5,265 bases of DNA from Dialister sp. (lineage in GTDB: Bacteria > Bacillota > Negativicutes > Veillonellales > Dialisteraceae): positions 1 to 5,265 of the forward strand of contig JAIJLI010000174.1 in NCBI GenBank assembly GCA_022722495.1. Reading direction: 5' to 3'. A model generated the notes under the pieces. That model searched no databases. It saw nothing but the letters and a program-made list of their open reading frames with translations, and had not been told where the DNA came from. A program made the position numbers and the translations under genes. This document shows positions 1-5,265 of this stretch, one piece after another. How positions within the stretch are numbered: the stretch's first letter is position 1; the number at the start of each line of letters is the position of its first letter.

Positions 1-553
1 TAATCGTTACTTTCCCAAGCTGAGCTCCCTTATCTGCAATAATGTGGTCCTTGGTCGCGATAGAACCAGTTGTCTCAATCGTCCCATTTGTTCCGCTAAT
101 GCTGACGTTGTTGCCAGTAAGTTTCCCCAGGAGAACATCATCATTCAGGCCAACCTTATAAATCTTCTGCCCGTTGACTTCTGCTTCTTGTACATTGATG
201 TTGCTGCCATTGACAACCTTGCTATGCTTTGCCGCTTCGGTTGCTACTGCGTGGAGCTGGCTGCCATTGACCGCATCGGTAGAGCCAGCAGTGACTGCGC
301 CTGCTGCTACGCCGGTAATCTTGCCGTCTTCACTAATCGTTACTTTCCCAAGCTGAGCTCCCTTATCTGCAATAATGTGGTCCTTGGTCGCGATAGAACC
401 AGTTGTCTCAATCGTCCCATTTGTTCCGCTAAGGCTGACGTTGTTGCCAGTAGGTTTCCCCAGGAGAACATTATCATTCAGGCCAACCTTGTTAATCTTC
501 TGCCCGTTGACTTCTGCTTCTTGTACATTGATATTGCTGCCATTGACAACCTT
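1..553 (-). repeat. Near-identical 220-bp direct repeat within the adhesin, period 333 bp
   Basis: Bases 1-220 match 334-553 with six substitutions that I counted by eye, at a spacing of exactly 333 bp (111 codons), so the reading frame is kept. Copy one may continue beyond the left edge. Each unit encodes the segment starting VVNGSNINVQEAEVNGQ and ending GAQLGKVTI. The 113-bp stretch between the copies holds the STDAVNGSQL motif. The near identity at DNA level, including synonymous positions, points to recent duplication or gene conversion. Confidence 0.95.
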
Positions 554-685
554 AATGTCCACTGCTTGTGCCTCGCTCATTCCCATAACGCCAGTAAGAG
601 CCAATGCAGCTAAAAAAGCGGCAGCGCATGTACGTGCACGGTTTCCTTTTCCATATCTTTTCGCAATTTTGTAAATCTGATTCAT
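1..685 (-). CDS. Trimeric autotransporter adhesin (YadA/Hia-like), N-terminal part, runs off left edge
   Basis: The minus strand is open from an ATG at 685 to the window edge: 228 codons, no stop. The first 41 residues form a long signal peptide, with a basic N-region (MNQIYKIAKRYGKGNRAR), a hydrophobic core (AAAFLAALALTGVMG) and a likely cut after AQA (41|42). The start resembles a shortened form of the extended signal peptides of type V secretion. The passenger is rich in Asn, Gly, Val and Thr, and STDAVNGSQL at residues 135-144 is the classic head/neck-stalk motif of YadA-like adhesins. Residues 45-118 recur almost unchanged from residue 156. AGAGAGGA at 692-699 gives a suitable ribosome-binding site. 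Family knowledge: such proteins trimerise, anchor through a C-terminal beta-barrel (outside this window) and bind host surfaces or other cells. The ligand and total length cannot be told. Expression may be phase-variable through the G tract upstream (inference). Confidence 0.9.
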   Translation of the reverse strand, partial: MNQIYKIAKRYGKGNRARTCAAAFLAALALTGVMGMSEAQAVDIKVVNGSNINVQEAEVNGQKINKVGLNDNVLLGKPTGNNVSLSGTNGTIETTGSIATKDHIIADKGAQLGKVTISEDGKITGVAAGAVTAGSTDAVNGSQLHAVATEAAKHSKVVNGSNINVQEAEVNGQKIYKVGLNDDVLLGKLTGNNVSISGTNGTIETTGSIATKDHIIADKGAQLGKVTI

Positions 686-753
686 GATACATCCTCTCTT
701 CCCTTTAAATACAGTGTAAAATGATGATCACAGACTCTCTTTCCTAAGAATTA

Positions 754-784
754 GAAAAAACAACAAAAAGGCACCCCCACCTTT
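754..784 (-). terminator. Weak hairpin with U-rich tail in the adhesin leader
   Basis: On the minus strand AAAGG (784-780) can pair with CCTTT (771-767) around the 8-base loop TGGGGGTG, and is followed by TTTTTGTTGTTTTTT-type sequence down to 754. The stem is only five pairs, so it is weak. It lies about 70 bases before the adhesin start codon. It could end transcription arriving from upstream, attenuate adhesin transcription, or do nothing. No recognised riboswitch is seen around it. Confidence 0.25.
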
Positions 785-904
785 CTTCGGTTTCCCAGCA
801 TTCCTTGTTTCCTTCAGTTGTTTCATGAAGAGCTAAACAAAAAAGTTGATCATATAATAGTGATTAAGGTTTCATGTTTATGCGAAGCCTTAAACTATAT
901 ATAA

Positions 905-934
905 ACAGTACCACACCCCCCCCGATTTCGTCAA
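905..934 (-). promoter_or_regulatory. Candidate adhesin promoter with a G tract in the spacer
   Basis: On the minus strand TTGACG (934-929) is followed after 18 bases by TACTGT (910-905), which keeps the T, A and final T of a -10 box. TGG directly before it gives an extended -10 TGn. The spacer contains the eight G residues at 923-916, so each slip of one G would change the spacing between the boxes. Transcription from here would give a leader of about 210 bases before the ATG at 685. The boxes are seen; promoter activity is inferred. Confidence 0.4.
916..923 (-). repeat. G8 homopolymer upstream of the adhesin
   Basis: Eight consecutive C on the plus strand (G on the minus). It is flanked as AATC-G8-T on the minus strand, the same 13-base context as the tract in the receptor gene at 3589-3601. 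Tracts of this length are typical slipped-strand contingency sites. It lies in no credible reading frame, so any effect would be on transcription. Confidence 0.9.
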
Positions 935-970
935 TATCTATATATTTTTTAGGCGTAACAGAAATCTATT

Positions 971-1336
971 AAGCTGTTCCCCAGTGACAGGGGGCCAGTA
1001 TACCAGTAAAGCATTCCAGTTCAAGCTCTAGAAGCAGGGTATGGAGCAATCCATGTCCCGCGTTGGGCATTGCATCGACAATTGCCCAGTGGAAGGGTTC
1101 TGGGGAATTGTGAAGGCAGAAATGTATTTCCTGAACAAGTTCAGTAGCGGCGGCGAGCTGCGTTTGGCCATCGACCAATACGTCCATTTTTACAATTACG
1201 AACGTTTTCAGGAACGATTTGGATAAGGACACCAATGGAAGTTCGTACGGCAGCTCTGCACGCGAAGACCCCGGAACAGTTCCCGATTACCGAGAACAAA
1301 CGGATTCAGAAATACAAAGCGAAATTCGCGGCATAA
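971..1336 (+). pseudogene. IS3-family transposase (OrfB) C-terminal remnant, multiply broken
   Basis: The plus strand carries the C-terminal third of an rve/DDE transposase of the IS3 family, split over frames. It begins at LFPSDRG (974-994), which keeps the second catalytic Asp and the SDRG motif with His replaced by Pro. It then shifts frame around 992-996 to QYTSKAFQFKL. It meets an in-frame TAG at 1029-1031, continues KQGMEQSMSRVGHCIDNC and PVEGFWGIVKAEMY with the catalytic Glu at codon 1092-1094, then hits a second frameshift at about 1221-1226. It ends as IRTPMEVRTAAL to KYKAKFAA with stop TAA at 1334-1336. The first catalytic Asp and everything N-terminal, including OrfA, are missing, and TAA at 956-958 precedes the remnant. 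It cannot make an active enzyme. Confidence 0.88.
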
Positions 1337-1437
1337 CAAAAATGCCGCAAATCCCATGCTGATACTAAAACACCAACATGGAACTTACGGCTATAATTTT
1401 TTAGATATTTGCCATGTCTACCTTGACAGTGGCTGAT
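971..1437 (+). mobile_element. 5'-truncated IS3-family insertion sequence remnant
   Basis: The element keeps the 3' part of the transposase and about 100 bases of downstream DNA. That DNA finishes with TGTCTACCTTGACAGTGGCT around 1415-1434, which resembles IS3-family right terminal inverted repeats (TGTCTACTTGACAGGGG-like). This is from memory of the family and not from an alignment. The left end is absent, so there is no matching inverted repeat or target duplication to find. The element is antiparallel to the flanking genes and marks an old insertion followed by deletion. Confidence 0.65.
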
Positions 1438-1496
1438 CAGATCGGTACCGGCTTTTTGTGTGAACTATCGCTTTCCTTTGAAATCAGAATACGCGA

Positions 1497-3651
1497 TTAG
1501 AATTTAATTTCCGCAGACACTACGAAAGTTCTCGGATCTGCAGCAAGAATCTGGTTTCCCTGATCCGCACTATACCAACCTTTCTTATTGGCCACATTGT
1601 AACACATTGCCGACCAAGTCACAGGGGTATGGCCCATGACAGACTCATACTTGAACCCCAAGTCGAAACGGTAATACTGTGGCACGGTGTAGGTTCCATG
1701 TCCAATATGGCTCTTGCCGATGTAGCTGGCTCTTCCCAGTACTGTCAAATCATCCGTTGCGTGATAAGCCAATGCCAGATTACCATTCCATTTCGGAATA
1801 CCATCCGCTGTCATGCCGTTGAATTTGGGATTGCTGTATCTTGTCCAGATATAACGGTTGAACCCAATGGATGCAATAAAATCCAGTTTATCTCCAATCG
1901 TGCCGGCAGTTGTCCATTCGATTCCCTTATACTTTGTTTCCCCGTCATACTTGTAATAGTTATCCGATGTTGTTACAGTTCCAGGTTCTTTGGTTTCATA
2001 CATAGCCAACGTATGCGTGAATTTACCCTTTTTCAGTTTGATACCGAACTCGTTACTCTTTGTCTTAGCCGGATCCAACAAATCGCCCTCATTCTTATAT
2101 CCCTTACCTGTAGGAACTACGGTTCCACCAAGGAATGTCTCTGTGTGATTGGCATAAACAGAAAGCGATGGCGTAAAGCGATACACGATGCCATATGTCG
2201 GGCAGTTGCCATCGTAGTCTTTTTCATCTTTGATCGTTCCATTGGCGTTATAGCTACGGCTCTGGTAGCTGTGATGATGCAACCCGGCATTTACAATCAA
2301 TTTATCGTCCATGAACTTCATGGTATCCATCAGTGTATAGCCCTTAGTCGTATACTTGCTGCCAAGACGCGTGCTGACTTTTGTCAAATCCGGTGCTGCC
2401 CAGTCATTGTTCTGATACAGATTGCCGATGTAAGTCCCCAATTTGCGAGGGGATGCTGTTCTATTGACCGCGCTGTTCCGATCCACGGCAAAGAGGAATT
2501 CATTTTTCATGAAGCCGAAATCATATTCTGAGTGAAGGCCCGTCCCAATATATCTGGCTGTGCTACCAGATGCACCAATGGTTAAGTCTCTTTTGAATGT
2601 ACCACCAAAACTGCCATCCGGATTGAACTGCAAAATCCCGGCGGTCATAGCTGAGCCAGAAATATTGACCGGCGTATCGTTCCTCATAATTCCTGCATTC
2701 AGGAATGCTGTCCAATGGTCATTGAGCTTCTGGTCGTGGTTCAATGTCATCAGCCAGGTCTTGCTCTCTGTATATGCCCAGCTTGGATTCAAATTGTGCT
2801 TTCCATCTGGAGCCGCAGGCAAAAACGGCATCTTGCTCAAAGGATTCGCTTCAGTGGAAGCAACCGTCTGAAATAGGCTGTTTCCGCCTTTATGCAGACT
2901 TCTGGCATACCCCATAAGTAAGTTGGTCGAGCTATCAACACTTTGATGATCCAAATTAACGAAGATATTTCTATTCTTGAGTTTTTCTCCATGGGTAGCC
3001 AGATTCCCATCCCCAGTCAATGCATTGATGCGGATCCCCCATGCACCATCTTTTCCAAAGCGACGGCTCATATCGACGGACTCCTGCAGATTTCCTATAC
3101 TGGTATACTTTACATTGGCGGTTGTTAACGGTTCTTTCTCCGCTACTTTGGAACGATAGTTTACTGTACCGCCAATGACATTTTGCGTGGTACTTCCGGA
3201 ATAAACTAAAGATGGGCCTCCCAGCACATCAATATTTCCAATAAAGTTCGTTCCCATCGTGAAATTACTGTACATACCGGGGATATTATTGACACTCATC
3301 TGGGATGCTGTGGTATACCTGCCTCTCACGGACACCACATTGGGACTGGTGGTGCGACGAATGGATGGATTTAAAGAAAGAATATCCATCACTTCATTAT
3401 TTCCGGAAATGGCAAAATCTTTAATAGACTGATCGGTGATGGTCATCGTAGCCGCAGGAAGCTCCATCATATCTTTATTACGAAGCATCCCCAAAGATGT
3501 ATTTTGCGACAAATAGCCGCCGGCATAGGCCTTGTCTTTATCCGCATTGACGATCACTTCCTCCAGTACGGAAGTGTCAGCGGCCTGTACCCCCCCCGAT
3601 TATTGTCAACCACACGGCTGTTGAAAGTAACATTTTCATAGACTTTTTCAT
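1497..3651 (-). CDS. TonB-dependent siderophore-type outer-membrane receptor, out of frame at a G8 tract (phase-off as sequenced)
   Basis: The receptor should start at ATG 3651. As written, ATC followed by eight G leads to GGGTGR and TGA at 3579-3577, a 24-residue product. With one G fewer the protein reads MKKSMKMLLSTAVWLTIIGG, VQA, then ADTSVLEEVIVN: a clean signal peptide (1-23) followed by a TonB-box-like segment (28-34), 717 residues in all, normal for the family. In that numbering a plug domain spans roughly 64-167 (TITDQSIKDF, SVRGR, IDVLGGPSLVYSG, GGTVNYRSK), and a 22-strand-type beta-barrel runs to a terminal Phe (AEIKF). The plug resembles ferric-siderophore receptors more than haem or cobalamin receptors, but the ligand is unknown. 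It sits 15 bases after the binding-protein stop, so the two are almost surely co-transcribed. In-frame GTG 3557 would give a product lacking the signal peptide and is unlikely to be the real start. Known role: TonB-energised import of iron chelates across the outer membrane. Confidence 0.9.
3590..3597 (-). repeat. G8 phase-variation tract inside the receptor signal-peptide codons
   Basis: Eight G on the minus strand follow ATC (codon 18). Lengths of 7 or 10 G keep the signal peptide in frame with the TonB box and the whole barrel. The observed 8, or 9, does not. Placing the tract in the signal peptide hydrophobic core, where Gly residues are tolerated, is the usual design of translational contingency loci. 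A homopolymer miscall would look the same. Confidence 0.85.
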
Positions 3652-3658
3652 AATGATT

Positions 3659-3665
3659 CTCCTCT
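3659..3665 (-). promoter_or_regulatory. Ribosome-binding site of the TonB receptor
   Basis: AGAGGAG on the minus strand lies 7 bases before ATG 3651 and directly after the binding-protein stop TAG (3669-3667). This strong site fixes the true start upstream of the G tract and supports reading the gene as frameshifted, not as starting at GTG 3557. Confidence 0.8.
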
Positions 3666-3666
3666 T

Positions 3667-4653
3667 CTAATAAAAATAAAGCCCATTAGAAATTTCCCTG
3701 ATGGTTTGGGCTGTATAAACATGACTTGCGCAAACATTTCTATAAGGAAGCAGGAATACACGACCATTTTTCACCGCAGGAATATCGCTGAATTCAGGAA
3801 CCTGAATCTGCGCTAACGCATTAGCTCCTTCCTGCTCATTCCCATGATAGACAATAAACAAGGTATCCGCTCCACACATGCGAAGCTCCTCCCGACTGAT
3901 AAATGGCGTATCGAACTGGATATTCGTACTGCCAAGCTTTCGAATAATATCACCCGACAGCAGTTTATCGCCGAATACTTCGATCTTATCTCTCATGAAT
4001 TCGATAGTAATGACCCGTCTGGCCGGAACCTCTCTGGCTTTTGCGATTCCTTCATCTAAGGCGCTTTGGATATTTCTTACTATGCCATCCGCCACTTCTT
4101 CTTTTTGAAAAAGCCGTCCCATATTCTGAATGAACCTCATCTCTGTTTCTACAGTTGATGGCGGGAAAGGATCTACCGCAGGAACCGGTCCGGAATTTTC
4201 TTCGATATAAACGGGAATGTTTCTTTCTCGCCAGAACGCAGTATCACCTAGAGCTCCTTTGCGGAATGACATACGCCATCCAAGTATGAAATCAGGATGC
4301 ATCATCAAGGCCGTCTCCCGATCCATCTCCGATGTGTAAAACACAGCCTTTGGCATTTTCTTTTGCAGCTCAGGGATCTGCTCCGCCTTGTCCCTGGTAA
4401 TATACGCAGCGCAAATATGATTTTCTGCGTGCAATGCCAGCAATGCATCCAATATCTCTGGTCTGGCCACGATCACTCGCTCAGGAACTCCCTGCACTTG
4501 TATCTGCGTCGGTTTCCCATCAAAGTCAAAATTATTTATTGTTGTAGTTCCAGCCATTTTTTCCGGTAAAGATGGCGACTGGATAAAGCCGCATCCGGCG
4601 AACCAGAGCAGTCCGATGAGAAGCAAGACTGCCCGTATCAGTTTATCAATCAT
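3667..4653 (-). CDS. Periplasmic substrate-binding lipoprotein of an iron-complex ABC transporter
   Basis: This 328-residue protein belongs to the class III (FepB/BtuF/FecB-like, PF01497) binding proteins, which capture siderophore-iron, haem or cobalamin and deliver it to an ABC permease. MIDKLIRAVLLLIGLLWFAG-Cys is a lipoprotein signal, with Cys21 the likely lipid-anchored residue. Family marks include VPERVIVARPEILDALLAL (56-74), HPDFILGW (119-126), the long linking helix, ISREELRMCGADTLFIV and IPAVKNGRVFLLP near the end. A longer start at ATG 4692 is possible. It would put 13 extra polar residues before the signal and has only a poor ribosome site, whereas ATG 4653 follows AGAGG (4662-4658), though at a tight 4-base spacing. 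The downstream partner is the TonB receptor; an ABC ATPase end lies upstream across a 408-bp gap. An iron-chelate ligand is inferred from these neighbours. Confidence 0.88.
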   Translation of the reverse strand: MIDKLIRAVLLLIGLLWFAGCGFIQSPSLPEKMAGTTTINNFDFDGKPTQIQVQGVPERVIVARPEILDALLALHAENHICAAYITRDKAEQIPELQKKMPKAVFYTSEMDRETALMMHPDFILGWRMSFRKGALGDTAFWRERNIPVYIEENSGPVPAVDPFPPSTVETEMRFIQNMGRLFQKEEVADGIVRNIQSALDEGIAKAREVPARRVITIEFMRDKIEVFGDKLLSGDIIRKLGSTNIQFDTPFISREELRMCGADTLFIVYHGNEQEGANALAQIQVPEFSDIPAVKNGRVFLLPYRNVCASHVYTAQTIREISNGLYFY

Positions 4654-4747
4654 GAACCCTCTGCTATGAAACAGCTCTTTCGAGCAAACCATCTATGTTA
4701 TCTTTCTTAATTATCTCATTACGTCCATCACATCTTAATATAACAGC

Positions 4748-4778
4748 AGTATACTCACTATAGCAGGTATATAGTCAA
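4748..4778 (-). promoter_or_regulatory. Second promoter-like pair with 19-base spacer and internal dyad
   Basis: On the minus strand TTGACT (4778-4773) and TATACT (4753-4748) are 19 bases apart. An inverted repeat, ACTATA (4757-4762) and TATAGT (4770-4775) with a 7-base gap, overlaps the spacer, and the -10 lies in the palindrome AGTATACT (4748-4755). An overlong spacer containing a dyad is the layout used by MerR-family activators; here it is only a resemblance. It could instead be a repressor operator in the leader of the stronger promoter upstream. Confidence 0.3.
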
Positions 4779-4798
4779 GCTGATTTTAGTAAAATATT

Positions 4799-4828
4799 AT
4801 TTTATGAACTCAAATCTATTGCTGTCAA
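4799..4828 (-). promoter_or_regulatory. Promoter for the binding protein-receptor unit
   Basis: A perfect -35 box TTGACA (4828-4823) is followed after 18 bases by TAAAAT (4804-4799), one mismatch from the consensus -10, in AT-rich surroundings. Transcription would start near 4792 and give a leader of about 140 bases before ATG 4653. This is the best promoter match in the gap and faces the right way. Confidence 0.6.
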
Positions 4829-4999
4829 ATTAAAGTTCCTCATCAAATTTGTGCTTCTATTTCAAATAAACATGTCGCTGTCCCCATAAGCCTCCAAAAA
4901 ATAAAGTTTAGTCTATAGCTGCTATACGCCCAGCACATTCATAAAATAATGTGATGTGAATGACGTAAATACTCATCTATTGCAATCCCTCCGGAAACA

Positions 5000-5042
5000 A
5001 AAGAGCCATGTCAAATGCATCATGCATTTGACATGGCTCTTT
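5000..5042 (-). terminator. Strong rho-independent terminator after the ABC ATPase gene
   Basis: Arms of 21 bases (5000-5020 and 5022-5042) are perfectly complementary around a single central base, giving a long hairpin with a practical loop of three. On the minus strand the stem ends in GGCTCTTTTGTTT, a U-rich tail. It begins 19 bases after the ATPase stop at 5062. The plus-strand tail (CTCTTTGCTG) is poorer, so termination is mainly of minus-strand transcripts. Confidence 0.8.
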
Positions 5043-5061
5043 GCTGTATGACAACACAAAA

Positions 5062-5265
5062 TTACTTCCTCCAATGCTGCGGGATATAGACGATATGCAT
5101 CCTTTCATTCTCCCCATAGTGGATCTCACAGTCCACGTCATAGAGCTTCTTGATGAAATCCGGTGTCAGAAGCGCCTTCGGCGTCCCTGCGCCGACCACC
5201 TCCCCACCCTGTATCGCGATCAGTCTATCACAATACATCGCTGCGATATTCAGGTCATGCACCGC
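5062..5265 (-). CDS. Iron-complex/cobalamin-type ABC transporter ATP-binding protein, C-terminal end
   Basis: Only the last 67 codons are present; the gene continues past the right edge. AVHDLNIAAMYCDRLIAIQG contains the switch histidine (H-loop, HDLN) that follows the Walker B region. It is followed by GEVVGAGTPKALLTPDFIKK and LYDVDCEIH, then HIVYIPQHWRK-stop. This tail is characteristic of FecE/HmuV/BtuD-like ATPases, which drive uptake of ferric siderophores, haem or cobalamin from a binding protein through a FecCD-type permease. Walker A, the signature motif and Walker B would lie outside the window. A separate terminator ends its transcript before the binding-protein gene, but the two proteins probably serve one importer (inference). 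Confidence 0.88.
   Translation of the reverse strand, partial: AVHDLNIAAMYCDRLIAIQGGEVVGAGTPKALLTPDFIKKLYDVDCEIHYGENERMHIVYIPQHWRK

Larger units (their letters stand above)
4693..5061. other. Non-coding region between ABC ATPase end and binding-protein gene
   Basis: This AT-rich 369-bp stretch carries no credible gene on either strand. From right to left it holds a strong terminator hairpin just after the ATPase stop, a weak dyad CACATT/AATGTG (4934-4939 and 4948-4953, 8-base loop), a good sigma-70-like promoter (4799-4828) and a second promoter-like pair with internal symmetry (4748-4778). I see no convincing Fur box. The layout says that binding protein and receptor form their own transcription unit, separate from the ATPase. 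Confidence 0.7.

Noticed and set aside
44..613. Plus-strand open frame of 189 codons with internal repetition
   Set aside because: It is the shadow of the repetitive adhesin on the minus strand. Its repetition mirrors the 333-bp repeat, and the minus frame has the signal peptide, ribosome site and family motifs.
969..1235. Minus-strand open frame of 88 codons over the IS remnant
   Set aside because: It is antisense to recognisable IS3 transposase sequence on the plus strand, which explains the region.
1443..1450. Palindrome CGGTACCG before a short T run as a terminator of the receptor gene
   Set aside because: An 8-base palindrome leaves no loop for a stable hairpin, and the T run is on the plus strand, facing the wrong way for the receptor transcript.
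1629..2531. Plus-strand open frame of 300 codons
   Set aside because: It is entirely antisense to the TonB receptor barrel, shows no family motifs, and the minus frame is clearly the coding one.
1497..3557. Receptor starting at GTG 3557 as an intact 686-residue gene
   Set aside because: This start lacks a signal peptide, and the GGAGG before it is only two bases away. A better ribosome site, ATG and signal peptide exist upstream, separated only by the G tract.
4698..4716. Fur-box-like sequence (two TTATCT hexamers on the plus strand)
   Set aside because: The hexamers are direct repeats 13 bases apart, without the inverted 19-bp symmetry of a Fur box, and lie in generic AT-rich DNA.
4843..4887. 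Minus-strand 14-codon leader-peptide frame (MGTATCLFEIEAQI) behind a GGAGG at 4891-4895
   Set aside because: The spacing to the ATG is only 3 bases, no clear promoter precedes it, it has no run of regulatory codons, and it ends before the best promoter of the next gene, so chance is likelier.

Overview
The window looks like a piece of chromosome from a diderm (Gram-negative-type) Firmicute of the class Negativicutes (the Veillonella/Dialister/Megasphaera/Selenomonas/Mitsuokella group). This is an inference. It carries outer-membrane genes (a trimeric autotransporter adhesin and a TonB-dependent receptor) together with moderate GC content, purine-rich Shine-Dalgarno sites and AT-rich intergenic DNA. 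The genus cannot be fixed from the sequence alone.

Layout: all intact genes lie on the minus strand, so the reading order runs from high to low coordinates. At the right edge (5062-5265) is the C-terminal end of an ABC-transporter ATPase of the iron-siderophore/haem/cobalamin uptake type. It is followed by a perfect 21-bp inverted repeat that works as a terminator. After a 369-bp non-coding stretch with a good promoter comes a lipoprotein substrate-binding protein (3667-4653). Fifteen bases downstream of its stop is a TonB-dependent siderophore-type receptor (1497-3651). Together these would move an iron chelate across the outer membrane (receptor), capture it in the periplasm (binding protein) and import it through the inner membrane (ABC transporter). 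A degenerate, 5'-truncated IS3-family transposase on the plus strand (about 971-1436) separates this locus from the 5' part of a trimeric autotransporter adhesin (1-685), which runs off the left edge.

The most striking signal is a pair of 8-base G tracts (minus strand). One lies inside the receptor's signal-peptide codons (3590-3597) and, at its present length, throws the gene out of frame: translation would stop after 24 residues. A tract of 7 or 10 G would restore a 717- or 718-residue receptor with a textbook signal peptide. The other (916-923) lies upstream of the adhesin, in the spacer of a plausible promoter. This is the arrangement expected of slipped-strand phase variation: translational control of the receptor and, more speculatively, transcriptional control of the adhesin. 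The adhesin also carries a 333-bp-period near-identical repeat that could vary in copy number. A homopolymer sequencing error is the main alternative for the receptor frameshift.
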